64,000 nt of DNA from G963665925 sp963678925 (GTDB taxonomy: Bacteria > Bacillota > Clostridia > Peptostreptococcales > Acidaminobacteraceae). Position numbers and translations under genes: made by a program. Shown here in pieces: positions 44,177-53,488 of the stretch (position 1 is its first letter; every line of letters starts with the position of its first letter). The notes beneath the pieces are model-generated. The model did not search any database. It was not told the origin of the DNA and saw only the letters and a list, made by a program, of their open reading frames with translations. The DNA lies in NCBI GenBank assembly GCA_963678925.1, contig OY787533.1:3720001-3784000 (forward strand). Direction: 5' to 3'.

Positions 44177-45601
44177 ATGGCAGAAAAAGTTTCAACGCAT
44201 TTAAGTGAAAACAAAAGTCCGGAACCTAAAAAATCACGATTTAGAATTCCGGATACCTACGTAATCTTAATGATGATTATCTTAGGTGCAGCACTCATGA
44301 CGTACATCGTACCAGCAGGGGTTTATGACACAATTGAAGGTTCAAAAAATGTTGATCCAAATTCATTCCATTTTGTAGAACAGTCACCAGTAAATCTACT
44401 AAGTGCAATGAACGCAATTTCGCAGGGATCTATCAACGCTGCTAAGATTATTTTCTGTGTATTTCTAGTTTCAGGGGCATTCAAAGTCGTAAACGATACT
44501 GGGGCGATCGAAGCGGCAATTGATTATCTGTCCAAGCGCATGCAGGACAAGGTCATCTTACTGATTCCGGTCATCATGATTGCCATGTCGATTCTAGGTT
44601 ACCTTGGAATCATCGTAAATCAGACAATTGTATTCATTCCGATCGGTCTCATTATAGCCAGAAAACTGAAGATGGACCCGATTGTAGGTCTAGCAATGAT
44701 GTATTTGGCAACCTATTCGGGCTTTATCGGGTCTGGCATGTGTCCGTTCACAATTATTGTTGCACAGACAGTATCTGGACTACCGCTGCTTTCGGGCATT
44801 GTGTTCAGAACCATCGTATTCGGTGCGCTTCTTCTCTCGGGAATTGCTTACTTAATGCACTATACGAGAAAAGTCATGCAAGACCCGTCCAATTCAGTGC
44901 TGGGAACATCGCAGTTTGACTGGGCAGTCGATTTGTCCGAAGATCCGATCACAGAATTTTCAGGACGTCACAAGCTGATTCTAGTTCTGATTTTCTTAAC
45001 ATTTGGAATCTATGTTTACGGTGTTCTGAATATGAAATGGAGTATGAACGAACTGAGTTCGGTAACACTGATTCTTGGTATTGTTGCAGGCTTCATTAAC
45101 AAAATGAGCATTGATGATATCAGTAAATCCTTTGTATCAGGATGTCGCATGGCTACATACTCAGCAATTCTTATTGGATTTGCAACTGCAATTTCTGTAA
45201 TCCTGTCGCAAGGTCATGTAATCCATACCATTATTTACTACGCGTCAATGCCTTTGGCACACCTGTCATCCTACGCGTCAGCACTGTTCATGTTTGCTTT
45301 CAACTGGGTATTCAACTTCTTCGTACCATCAGGAAGTGGTCAGGCTGCGGTAGTTATGCCGATTCTAGCGCCGCTCAGTGATATTATTGGGCTTTCCAAG
45401 CAAGTTACGGTATCAGCTTATAAATATGGTGATGGCATTACAAACTTGATTATTCCAACATCTGGAACACTCATGGGCTTTATTGGACTTGCAAAAATTC
45501 CATACCAGAAATGGTTGAAGTTCATTCTGCCTCTAGTTGGCATCTGGACATCCATCGCAGCAGTTTCACTGCTTATCGGTGTTGCAATCGGCTGGCAATA
45601 G
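44177..45601 (+). CDS. YfcC/DcuC-superfamily membrane transporter
   Basis: This 474-residue carrier has about 12 membrane helices, starting at residue 28. It shows the YfcC/C4-dicarboxylate-anaerobic-carrier features: ILGAALMTYIVPAGVYD near the start, a re-entrant FNFFVPSGSGQAAVVMPIL near 385, and YKYGDGITNLIIPTSGTLMG near 415. Relatives move dicarboxylates, arginine/ornithine or other amino acids. It heads a plus-strand unit with the racemase (10 bases later, after its own GGAGG). The likely cargo is the N-acyl or D-amino acid handled by those enzymes. Confidence 0.88.
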   Translation: MAEKVSTHLSENKSPEPKKSRFRIPDTYVILMMIILGAALMTYIVPAGVYDTIEGSKNVDPNSFHFVEQSPVNLLSAMNAISQGSINAAKIIFCVFLVSGAFKVVNDTGAIEAAIDYLSKRMQDKVILLIPVIMIAMSILGYLGIIVNQTIVFIPIGLIIARKLKMDPIVGLAMMYLATYSGFIGSGMCPFTIIVAQTVSGLPLLSGIVFRTIVFGALLLSGIAYLMHYTRKVMQDPSNSVLGTSQFDWAVDLSEDPITEFSGRHKLILVLIFLTFGIYVYGVLNMKWSMNELSSVTLILGIVAGFINKMSIDDISKSFVSGCRMATYSAILIGFATAISVILSQGHVIHTIIYYASMPLAHLSSYASALFMFAFNWVFNFFVPSGSGQAAVVMPILAPLSDIIGLSKQVTVSAYKYGDGITNLIIPTSGTLMGFIGLAKIPYQKWLKFILPLVGIWTSIAAVSLLIGVAIGWQ

Positions 45602-45611
45602 GAGGTAGAAA

Positions 45612-46724
45612 ATGATTATTGATCGCTTAGATATTATTAGGGTGAAAAATCCATTTGCATCACCTTTTGAAACGAGTTTTGTCAAATTTGTCGAACGTGA
45701 TGCGCTGATTATAAAACTATATGCGGGCGATTATGTGGGGTATGGTGAGTGCAAGGCCTTCTTTGCACCACTGTACAATCCCGAAGATAACGGTACATGC
45801 ATGCACATCATAAAGAACGTTATTGCACCAGTGATTTTGAATAAAGAGATTGAAGGTCCAGCTGATTTTATGAATAAGGTTGCATTTATCAGAGGCAACA
45901 AGCTTGCCAAGGCTGCTGTTGAAAATGCACTTTGGGATATTGAAGTGAAAAGGACTGGAAAATCACTTAAAACACTGCTGGGTGGTACAAGAAGTCAAGT
46001 TGAAATAGGCATTAGCTTAGGTATTCAGCCAAGCATTGATGTCCTGCTTCAAAAAATTGAAAAGGCCCAGCAGGCGGGTTACAAGAGAACAAAAATCAAA
46101 ATTAGACCAGGTTGGGATTATGAAGTGATTAAAGCGGTCCGGGAGGCATTTCCTGATATTGTGCTCACGATTGACGCAAACTCAGCGTATACGCTCGACG
46201 ATATTGACCTATTTAAATCTATGGACCCCTTTAATTTGACATTTATTGAGCAGCCGCTCGCTGAAAATGACATTATTGATCATGCAAAGCTACAAAAGGA
46301 AATTCAGTCACCAATTTGCCTGGACGAGAGTATTGAATCTGTTGAAGACGCGAGACAAGCCATTGAAATGGGCAGTTGTCGTGTAATCAATATCAAATCC
46401 AGTCGCTGCGGCGGTATTGGCGAAGCCATAAAAATTCATGATTTGTGCATGGAACACAATATACCAGTTTGGTGCGGCGGTATGACCGAGACCGGTATAG
46501 GACGCGCTCAAAACATTTCGCTTGCGAGTCTGCCGAATTTTACGCTGGCACATGATATCGCACCGAGTTCACGCTACTTCAAAAGAGACATTATCAGTCC
46601 ATATGTTGAAATGACAAATGACGGTATGCTGTATGTTCCTGATGAAACCAATGGCATTACCTATGAAGTCGATGAGGCTGAAATGGAACGCATTACAGTC
46701 AGCCGTGAGATTATTAGAGGATGA
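45612..46724 (+). CDS. Enolase-superfamily enzyme, N-acylamino acid racemase/OSBS-like
   Basis: This 370-residue barrel enzyme is of the muconate-lactonizing subgroup. The catalytic lysine pair is in TKIKIRPGWD near residue 161. The metal ligands are DANSAY near 190, FIEQPL near 216 and CLDES near 240. The second catalytic lysine is in NIKSSRCGG near 264, and MTETGIGR near 296 is typical of the o-succinylbenzoate synthase/N-succinylamino acid racemase branch. No menaquinone genes are nearby, so the racemase role is favoured. With the M20 hydrolase it could convert N-acyl-D- to N-acyl-L-amino acids before deacylation, a route known in Geobacillus. Confidence 0.85.
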   Translation: MIIDRLDIIRVKNPFASPFETSFVKFVERDALIIKLYAGDYVGYGECKAFFAPLYNPEDNGTCMHIIKNVIAPVILNKEIEGPADFMNKVAFIRGNKLAKAAVENALWDIEVKRTGKSLKTLLGGTRSQVEIGISLGIQPSIDVLLQKIEKAQQAGYKRTKIKIRPGWDYEVIKAVREAFPDIVLTIDANSAYTLDDIDLFKSMDPFNLTFIEQPLAENDIIDHAKLQKEIQSPICLDESIESVEDARQAIEMGSCRVINIKSSRCGGIGEAIKIHDLCMEHNIPVWCGGMTETGIGRAQNISLASLPNFTLAHDIAPSSRYFKRDIISPYVEMTNDGMLYVPDETNGITYEVDEAEMERITVSREIIRG

Positions 46725-46809
46725 AGGTAAACTTGAGAGGTGGCACCATGACAGCATCGGTTCACCCTTGGAAATTCGACGTTAGTAAATAGAAAGAAGG
46801 CACAAAAAT

Positions 46810-47997
46810 ATGGATCAGGCACTGAGCGATCTGAAGGTACTGGACTTGACCCGGGTACTGGCAGGACCTTACTGCACCATGCTGCTTGCAGATATGGGCG
46901 CAGAGGTCATAAAGATTGAGCAGCCAGGCAAAGGGGATGATTCCAGACAGTTTGGACCCTATGTGAATGGTGAAAGCGCATATTTCATGAGTATCAATAG
47001 AAACAAGAAAAGTATGACGCTGAACCTCAAGCATCCGAAATCCAAAGAGATGTTTCTGGAGCTTATAAAGCAAGTTGATGTGGTGGTTGAGAATTTCAGA
47101 CCTGGAACCATGGAGAAACTCGGCTTAGGATATGATGTGTTAAAGACAGTCAACCCAAAACTCATTTATGCAGCCTCGTCAGGCTTCGGACACAGCGGTC
47201 CCTACAGCAAACGGCCTGCATATGATGGTGTTGTTCAGGCAATGGGTGGCATTATGAGCATAACGGGAGCCCTTGGTGGAAAACCAACGCGTGTTGGACC
47301 ATCTGTAGGTGATATAACAGCAGGTCTTTTCACTGCAGTGGGTGTCCTTGGTGCAGTAAATTACAGAAATCGCACAGGACTGGGTCAGAAGGTGGATGTT
47401 GCCATGCTGGACTGTCAGGTAGCAATCCTTGAAAACGCCATTTCACGCTATTTTGTGAGTGGAAAGTCACCTGAACCGGCTGGAAACAAGCATGCCTCCA
47501 TCGTTCCGTTTGAACCATTCGATACAGCAGATGGTGAAATCATGATTGCTGTTGGCAACGATGGACTCTGGCAAAAGTTTTGCCACGTGATAGACTTGCC
47601 GAACTTGCTTGAAGATACACGTTTTACAAGCAATCCGCTTCGAAATGAAAACTATGAAGCCCTGCGACCTATACTTGCAGAGTGCTTGATGAAAAAGCAG
47701 ACCAAGACGTGGCAGACTCTATTTGATGAAGCGGGCGTGCCGAATGGTCCTATCAATAATGTTGAGGGTGTGGTGTCCGATCCACAGGTTCAGCACCGCG
47801 ACATGATTGTGGACTGTGAGCATCCGGTTGCAGGGACGATGAAAATCCCGGGTGTACCAATAAAAATGAGTGAAACGCAGGGCGTCGTAAGATACCCTGC
47901 ACCCGTTCTTGGTGCCAATACGGCGGATGTGCTGACCTCTTATCTTAAGATGAGTGAATGTGAAATTGATGCACTAAGGGCTCAGGGTGTTATTTAA
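46810..47997 (+). CDS. Family III CoA-transferase (CaiB/BaiF type)
   Basis: This 395-residue CoA-transferase begins LKVLDLTRVLAGPYCTMLLA, with EVIKIEQPGKGDDSR near 35 and VENFRPGTMEKLGLGY near 95. A YDGVVQAMGG element near 140 and a C-terminal domain complete the family III fold. Such enzymes swap CoA between organic acids through a glutamyl or aspartyl mixed anhydride; the usual active-site aspartate lies near residue 170. It follows the racemase by 85 bases and is closed by a strong terminator. It may supply or consume an acyl-CoA in the same pathway; succinyl-CoA is only a guess. Confidence 0.9.
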   Translation: MDQALSDLKVLDLTRVLAGPYCTMLLADMGAEVIKIEQPGKGDDSRQFGPYVNGESAYFMSINRNKKSMTLNLKHPKSKEMFLELIKQVDVVVENFRPGTMEKLGLGYDVLKTVNPKLIYAASSGFGHSGPYSKRPAYDGVVQAMGGIMSITGALGGKPTRVGPSVGDITAGLFTAVGVLGAVNYRNRTGLGQKVDVAMLDCQVAILENAISRYFVSGKSPEPAGNKHASIVPFEPFDTADGEIMIAVGNDGLWQKFCHVIDLPNLLEDTRFTSNPLRNENYEALRPILAECLMKKQTKTWQTLFDEAGVPNGPINNVEGVVSDPQVQHRDMIVDCEHPVAGTMKIPGVPIKMSETQGVVRYPAPVLGANTADVLTSYLKMSECEIDALRAQGVI

Positions 47998-48014
47998 TAA
48001 AAGACCAAATCGTA

Positions 48015-48064
48015 AATCCCCCTTGAATCAAGCGGTCACAGACTGCGGTGATTCAAGGGGGATT
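48015..48064 (+). terminator. Strong hairpin after the CoA-transferase
   Basis: A perfect 16-bp stem AATCCCCCTTGAATCA/TGATTCAAGGGGGATT, with a GC-rich loop. The T-run is interrupted (CATTTGTTTT). Confidence 0.85.
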
Positions 48065-48134
48065 CATTTGTTTTATAAGATATGATGCTGGGATGCTATG
48101 GGCACAGTTTCAGTAGCACATTGCAAGTGGTTGC

Positions 48135-49931
48135 TTACAAGCTGTCTTCAACCGCTTCAAGTTCAAACCAAAACTGAACGCCTTGGGGTGTGTTCTCAGC
48201 ACTGAATTTTGCATGGTGTGCTTCAAGGATTGATTTTACTATGACAAGACCAAGACCCGTTCCGCCCTTTTTTCGGTTTCGGGAGGTCTCAATTCGGTAA
48301 AATGGTTTCCAAATGTCTTCAAGTGCATCTTCTGGAATGGGGTCGCCGCTATTTTCAATCTTGAAGAGGGCCTTGTTTTTAAGAGTTGAAACGCATATAT
48401 TTATGTGCCCCTTGGAATGACAGTACCGTATTGCGTTGGATACAAGGTTCTCAAGCACCTGCTCGATTTTATCCTGATCTGCATTTATAAAGCACTCATC
48501 CAGGTCGAGGTCAACAGAGAGCCCTTTCTGTTCAGCATAGGTTTTAAGTCGCCTATAAACACGGCTGACACTCTCATTCAGACTGAAAACACCAAGATTT
48601 AAGGCAATGCCCTTGGCTTCATATTTTGAAATCTCGAGCATGTCATAGACCAGCCGTTCCATGCGCTGTGTTTCATCAAGAACAGACTCCAAATGTTCAG
48701 GGTCATCATAAAGTCCTTCTCGTATACCTTCGACCAGCCCCTTCATAATTGTAATCGGGGTTTTGAGTTCATGTGATACATTGGCTACGAAAGCTTTTCG
48801 GATTTCTTCCTGCTGTGTCTTGAATTCTATTTCGTCTGTCAGTGAGGCGTTGGCATTTTCAAGTGCGTTGATCTTATCTTCCAGGCTTTCAGACAAAATA
48901 TTCAAGCTGTGCGCCAGACTGCCCATTTCATCCTTTGTTGTGACCTCTACTTTACGACTGAAGTTCATATTTGCCATATCCTTCGCAATGGATTCCATCT
49001 TGCGAATCGGCCTTGAAAAGCGTCCTGCAAAAATAAAGGTTGCTATAAAACTGATAAATATGGCAACGACAAAGTTAATCCAGTAGAATTCTCGGAAAAT
49101 CGAGACGGTAGATTCCGTATTTGCTGCCGATACAACCGTTATGAGTAGAAAGTTTCTGCCGCCGGGGAAGAAAACGGGTCTCGCAACCAAACGATTTTCT
49201 GTTGCGGTCCAAGGATCTTCAAAGTCAAAGGTGCGAAGGGAATCGTCTTCGAAGAAGGCATCCATTCCATTTTCAATAAGAAAGCGTTCGATTTGCTCGC
49301 CGTGATAGCCGATCAGTTTTTGGCTGGCTTGGGCTTCCATATTTCTAGCGTTGTTGAATATGATTTCGCCGTGCTGACTGATGACCTCGTGGTTGCTCAG
49401 TTCAGCCATGAGCTGTTCGTACTCTTCCATCGGCATGTCGCTTTCGCGATAGGTGGATTCCAAATCTAGAATCATGCCTTCAGTTTCAATGAAGAAGGCT
49501 CTGAGCATTTGTGCATCCATCTTGAATCCACTGAACTCAATCCATTGGGCATCGTTAAATCGGGTGAGGGCGTCTGGGTCGAATCCCTCGACGACCAAGC
49601 TGTAAACCTGTCCATCATCAGCCTGAACGAGAAGGGTATTGCCTGAGGCATTCAGCTGTTCAAAAAAGCTCTTCTCTGGATCAATGACAACAAAAGGCGT
49701 ATTGTGAATCATACTGAACTCCGCTGCCAGTCTGTAGAGCTCACGTTCGGGTTCAGGCGATTCAAAGGAACGCGCAACCAGATCGCCGACTGCATCTTCA
49801 ATGGCCTGCATGCGTCTGCTTTCAAAAAAGTCTCCAATAACAAAGGTTTGAATAATGAGTAAAAGTGCAAGGACCACAACAAAGAGGCTTGTGGTAAATA
49901 GAAAGATTTTGTTCTTAATACCAATACGCAT
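48135..49931 (-). CDS. Membrane sensor histidine kinase
   Basis: This 598-residue kinase has a membrane helix at 8-32, a large extracellular region to about 280, and a second helix near 285-305. HAMP (RPIRKMESIAKDMANMNF), a coiled coil and the catalytic core follow. The H-box is FVANVSHELKTPITIM near 392, the N-box LVSNAIRYCHSKG near 500, and the G2-box KGGTGLGLVIVK near 560. It belongs to the PhoR/ResE class. Its start overlaps the response regulator stop as TGATG. The signal is unknown. The divergent secreted protein gene is a natural target. Confidence 0.92.
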   Translation of the reverse strand: MRIGIKNKIFLFTTSLFVVVLALLLIIQTFVIGDFFESRRMQAIEDAVGDLVARSFESPEPERELYRLAAEFSMIHNTPFVVIDPEKSFFEQLNASGNTLLVQADDGQVYSLVVEGFDPDALTRFNDAQWIEFSGFKMDAQMLRAFFIETEGMILDLESTYRESDMPMEEYEQLMAELSNHEVISQHGEIIFNNARNMEAQASQKLIGYHGEQIERFLIENGMDAFFEDDSLRTFDFEDPWTATENRLVARPVFFPGGRNFLLITVVSAANTESTVSIFREFYWINFVVAIFISFIATFIFAGRFSRPIRKMESIAKDMANMNFSRKVEVTTKDEMGSLAHSLNILSESLEDKINALENANASLTDEIEFKTQQEEIRKAFVANVSHELKTPITIMKGLVEGIREGLYDDPEHLESVLDETQRMERLVYDMLEISKYEAKGIALNLGVFSLNESVSRVYRRLKTYAEQKGLSVDLDLDECFINADQDKIEQVLENLVSNAIRYCHSKGHINICVSTLKNKALFKIENSGDPIPEDALEDIWKPFYRIETSRNRKKGGTGLGLVIVKSILEAHHAKFSAENTPQGVQFWFELEAVEDSL

Positions 49932-50608
49932 CAGTCTCTCACCTCAAATTTATATCCAACTCCAAAGATCGTACGTATGTAATGGGAGCGGTCTCCGAGG
50001 ATTTTGCGAAGTTTTTTGATTTGCGTGTCAACAACCCTTGTATCCCCGCCATACTCGTAACCCCAGATTTTACTGAGTAGCTGGTCCCGCGAAAAAACAT
50101 GGTTGATATTCTCCATGAAGTAGACCAGAATGTCAAATTCCTTTGGCTGCAAAGTTACCTCTTTGCCGTCAATCCTTACGCTGCGCTGCGATTTATGTAC
50201 AGATATACCACCAGCTTCAAGTGTGCCTTCGTTTTCTAGCACAGTGCCTTTGGCGCGGCTTAATAGCATTTTTGCCCTTGCTACAAGCACCTTGGGACTA
50301 AATGGCTTTGTCACATAATCATCCGCTCTGAGCTCGAAGCCCATGAGTTTATCATCCTCTTCGCCGCGTGCCGTTAGCATGATGACGGGCACATCGCTGA
50401 TTTTACGAATACGCTTACAGACGGACCAGCCATCCATTTCCGGCATCATGATGTCCAGAATGACTAAGTCAAAATGACCTTCCTCAAAAGTAAGCCACCC
50501 TTCATAGCCATCCGATGCAAGGGTTACATTAAATCCTTCCTGTTTGAAAAAATCAGATATGATCTGCTGAATTTTAATTTCATCTTCTATTACAAGGATA
50601 TTGTGCAT
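49931..50608 (-). CDS. OmpR-family response regulator
   Basis: This 225-residue protein has a receiver domain and a winged-helix DNA-binding domain. The receiver has VIEDE, phosphoacceptor in LVILDIMMPEMDG, TARGE and the lysine in DDYVTKPF. The DNA-binding domain from about 130 has TLQPKEFDILVYFMEN, the recognition helix region SRDQLLSKIWGYEY, and DTQIKKLRKIL. GGAGG five bases before the ATG at 50608 fixes the start, seven codons inside the longer frame. It is coupled to the kinase gene and divergent from the secreted protein gene. Confidence 0.94.
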   Translation of the reverse strand: MHNILVIEDEIKIQQIISDFFKQEGFNVTLASDGYEGWLTFEEGHFDLVILDIMMPEMDGWSVCKRIRKISDVPVIMLTARGEEDDKLMGFELRADDYVTKPFSPKVLVARAKMLLSRAKGTVLENEGTLEAGGISVHKSQRSVRIDGKEVTLQPKEFDILVYFMENINHVFSRDQLLSKIWGYEYGGDTRVVDTQIKKLRKILGDRSHYIRTIFGVGYKFEVRD

Positions 50609-50629
50609 AGTGTCCTCCCAATGATCCAA

Positions 50630-50866
50630 ATGTTTTTATTCATTATACCCATAATACCATCATGGCACAGGCTGTAAGTGATTTCAAAGAAAAAATGATG
50701 ATGTGTAAAGTGTTCAGAACTTGTTCCAATCGAGTACACAACTTTTACACATTTGGAGACTAATCTATATACAACAAAAGGACAACAACCACGACAGACG
50801 GTAATCAAGCGAGATACAGGTTGTTAAGAGGGTTTGCTTTTAAGGGTAGAACAAGGAGGATGACTT
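50630..50866. promoter_or_regulatory. Divergent control region of the two-component system and secreted protein
   Basis: This 237-bp gap has two notable patterns. ATGTGTAAA (50701-50709) pairs with TTTACACAT (50754-50762). Inside that dyad GTTC is repeated at 50712 and 50723, 11 bp apart, which is the spacing OmpR-type regulators use for direct repeats. Confidence 0.45.
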
Positions 50867-51736
50867 ATGAAATCACTAGTAAACAAAACGGTAAGTATGA
50901 TGATGGTAGCGGTATGTATGATGGGAACAGCGGCTTTTGCAGATACTGGAAGCAGTGAAGTGATTCAGATTCAAATGTGTACAGCTGAAGAGACACTTGG
51001 CGGGATTCCAGAATATATTCAAGGACCTGACAGAGAAGATCTTGAACACCTGCTGAACAACATCGATGAGTACAATTCGGTGGGGCAGTTCGATAAGGCT
51101 AAGGAACTTTGGGAGACGGTTTATGCAATTGTAAATCCTTATAAGGAAGTGTACGAATCACAGCATCCACAAGAAAAACAAATGACTGATGAAGAACTTG
51201 TTCAGAAGATGATTCATGACCTAGAAGCAAAGATTGAGCGTTTTGAAAGTGCCGGTGACTATGCGCTGGCTGATGAGGTTCGCGAAGAGCTTGACCGAGT
51301 TCTACTTGCAGTCTTCGGTGAGCAAGATCCAAACGCTGGCATTGACCCAGGTGTACAGGAAGACCCAGATGCTCAAATCGATCCAGACCTACAGGAAGAT
51401 CCTGATATGCAAATAGATCCACATGCTCAAAATCCGGAAATGGCACCAGAAGACGTGCTCTTTATTGAAACCATGGAAGATGAAATCAGACGCCTTGAAG
51501 AGATGGGAGATTTCCAAGCGGCGGATGCACTTAGAGCAGAGCTGGAAGCATTTCTGAATGGTGTATTCAGTCCAGACTTTGGTGGGGACGAAGATGGCGC
51601 TTCTATGAATCCGGAAGTACTGTCACTTGAAGAAATACTAAGCAGACTGGATTTCGAAGTTTCACCTGAGCAATTTGAAATGCTTGAGCAGCTCGTTCAT
51701 GAAATCAATAAAGTGGCGCTGGGTGACATGCAGTAG
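50867..51736 (+). CDS. Secreted acidic protein with UVR-like repeats and a DP-rich linker
   Basis: This 289-residue exported protein, strongly acidic, has a signal peptide at 1-25 (cut after AAFA). Two helical-hairpin repeats resemble the UVR motif: LEAKIERFESAGDYALADEV near 125 and MEDEIRRLEEMGDFQAADAL near 204. Between them is a short tandem array with the unit QEDPDxQIDPxx at about 163-187. A shorter related helix pair lies near 65 (YNSVGQFDKAKELWE). No enzyme motif is seen. It is divergent from the kinase/regulator pair and carries AAGGAGG. A periplasmic or surface binding role is possible. Confidence 0.75.
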   Translation: MKSLVNKTVSMMMVAVCMMGTAAFADTGSSEVIQIQMCTAEETLGGIPEYIQGPDREDLEHLLNNIDEYNSVGQFDKAKELWETVYAIVNPYKEVYESQHPQEKQMTDEELVQKMIHDLEAKIERFESAGDYALADEVREELDRVLLAVFGEQDPNAGIDPGVQEDPDAQIDPDLQEDPDMQIDPHAQNPEMAPEDVLFIETMEDEIRRLEEMGDFQAADALRAELEAFLNGVFSPDFGGDEDGASMNPEVLSLEEILSRLDFEVSPEQFEMLEQLVHEINKVALGDMQ

Positions 51737-51780
51737 GATTTTTATTAAGCAGCAGTGATTCATTTAGACGATCGAAGTAA

Positions 51781-51817
51781 AAAGGGCGTATTGCAAATTG
51801 CAACACGCCCTTTCTTT
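51781..51817. terminator. Intrinsic terminator
   Basis: AAAGGGCGT (51781-51789) and ACGCCCTTT (51805-51813) enclose self-complementary TTGCAA copies, with a T-run after. It may serve both convergent genes. Confidence 0.88.
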
Positions 51818-51859
51818 GCGGGTATTTCCCATTCGCAGTGGTATTATCCAGATAAAAAA

Positions 51860-53278
51860 CTAGTCTACATATTTCTTTAGGTAGTAGGCTATTTGGTAGT
51901 ATTCCAGGCTATAACCCCGATCCTTAAGTACATTGGCGATTCGGCGTGGTCCAAGACCCTCTGACCGCAATTGGGCAATTTGATTTTTAACATTGTCGGA
52001 CATCAAATCATAGCTGTGTTCAGAGGTCTGTGCAGGTGGTGACATGGGCTCGTCTTCAAGAATTTCAAACGGAATGTGCGTGACTTCCACATAAGTCGTA
52101 ATAGAGTCTTGGTCTTTGGCATCGGCTATGAGGGGCGCAGCGGCATCGATGCTGAAGTTGATGATATCTCTGAACTGTCTGATATTGCGTGGGTAACGTG
52201 CTTTTAAGAGCAGTTCCCTTGCTTGTGGTGACATTTTTACGGTGTAGTTGATATGGTGCACCTTCTCAACGGCATTTTGATAATTCTGAATGAAATGAGA
52301 GAGCAATAGGGACTTTTCCTCCGTACTGCGTTCGTCAAGTGAGGGCAGATGAATTTGATATTGAGCAAGGCGCTGGTAGAGTTCGGGGAGCAGTTCGGTT
52401 TTCAGGTTTTTTGTAGATGCTGCAATAATGATAACATCCACGCTGTAATCTCTATTGCCGCCAATCCGGCGCAGCTTTCCAGATTCAATGATTTTCAGAA
52501 GCAGGTTTTGATAATGCTCAAGTGCATGGGCTTCGTCAAGAAAAAGAATACCCCCATTGGCCTGTTCGAACAAACCACGTTTGTCCTTTGAGCCTGTATA
52601 GGCGCCTGACTCACTTCCGAAAATCTCTACAGCAGCAATATCTGGATTGGTGAACTGAGCACAATTGACTTCGATCAGTGGTGCGTCCTGGTCGATAACG
52701 CCGATTTCCTTGGCGTAATCATAAATCAGATTGGCGAGCATAGTCTTACCCGTTCCAGATTCGCCTGTAATAATGGAGTGCCGTGGTCCGCCGAGTGATC
52801 CCACCGTTCGTTTCGCCTGAACCAGGACGGATTTCAGACTGCCGGTATTTCCAATGATATCGAGAATGTTTTCTTGTGATTTGTTGAGCTCCAGGTGGAG
52901 TTCCAAATAGGATATTCTCCGGTTAAGCGCCTCAATATCGCGTATGTCCTTGAATATGGAGTAGGCACCAATGAAGGTGTCCTTACGGTATATGGGATAG
53001 GAGTTCACAACATATTTTTTATTTCCGATGTAATGGATTTTTTGATCCAGCATCGGTTTTTTGCTTTTTAAGACATTGAGCAGAACGGCTTCATCATAGA
53101 ACTTTGAAATGTGCTGTCCCATCATGTTTTCTTTACTTGAATTGGCATAGTCCGCGGAAACTTTATTTGTATAAATGATTATGCCATTCTCGTCAACAAC
53201 GTTGATGCCGTCGTTTGAAGTGTCGAGAATGCAATCCATTATTTTGCTTTGAAAGAGTTCTTCTTTTGTTAAAAACAT
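51860..53278 (-). CDS. Sigma-54-dependent activator of the 2-oxoacid oxidoreductase operon
   Basis: This 472-residue regulator has a PAS sensor (residues 12-110), an AAA+ domain and a C-terminal helix-turn-helix (about 430-470, LGPRRIANVLKDRGYSLEYY) that is not of the usual Fis type. The ATPase is intact: Walker A GESGTGKT near 174, the sigma-54 contact loop as SGAYTGSKDKRG near 225 (variant of GAFTGA), and Walker B GILFLDEAHAL near 245. It is divergent from a gamma-delta-alpha-beta oxidoreductase operon that carries a consensus -24/-12 promoter, so control of that operon is a strong inference. Confidence 0.92.
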   Translation of the reverse strand: MFLTKEELFQSKIMDCILDTSNDGINVVDENGIIIYTNKVSADYANSSKENMMGQHISKFYDEAVLLNVLKSKKPMLDQKIHYIGNKKYVVNSYPIYRKDTFIGAYSIFKDIRDIEALNRRISYLELHLELNKSQENILDIIGNTGSLKSVLVQAKRTVGSLGGPRHSIITGESGTGKTMLANLIYDYAKEIGVIDQDAPLIEVNCAQFTNPDIAAVEIFGSESGAYTGSKDKRGLFEQANGGILFLDEAHALEHYQNLLLKIIESGKLRRIGGNRDYSVDVIIIAASTKNLKTELLPELYQRLAQYQIHLPSLDERSTEEKSLLLSHFIQNYQNAVEKVHHINYTVKMSPQARELLLKARYPRNIRQFRDIINFSIDAAAPLIADAKDQDSITTYVEVTHIPFEILEDEPMSPPAQTSEHSYDLMSDNVKNQIAQLRSEGLGPRRIANVLKDRGYSLEYYQIAYYLKKYVD

Positions 53279-53294
53279 AAATGACTCCTTTGTT

Positions 53295-53350
53295 GTAATA
53301 TGTGACTAAGTATAACACTGATTATAACATAATCTAACGTTTGATATTAC
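53295..53350. promoter_or_regulatory. Candidate activator-binding dyad
   Basis: GTAATAT at 53295-53301 and ATATTAC at 53344-53350 form a 7-bp inverted pair some 60-110 bp before the expected sigma-54 transcription start, where an enhancer site would be. Confidence 0.35.
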
Positions 53351-53380
53351 GAAAATGCTGCAAATACAGAATTGTAAAGT

Positions 53381-53396
53381 TGGCACATGAATTGCT
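53381..53396 (+). promoter_or_regulatory. Sigma-54 (-24/-12) promoter
   Basis: TGGCAC-ATGAA-TTGCT fits the consensus TGGCAC-N5-TTGC exactly, with 10 bases between the invariant GG and GC. It lies 93 bases upstream of the first oxidoreductase gene. Confidence 0.9.
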
Positions 53397-53488
53397 TAAG
53401 TATATTGGTGTATACAACAATGTTATTCTCACACAAATAAGGCATACGTAAAAACAATGATTAGGAAATGATTCACGAGGAGGTTCAA

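Noticed and set aside
46739..46747. GGTGGCACC, resembling the T-box antiterminator core, in the racemase/CoA-transferase gap
   Set aside because: No specifier stem, no terminator and only 85 bases of space; it overlaps an ordinary ribosome-site-like stretch.
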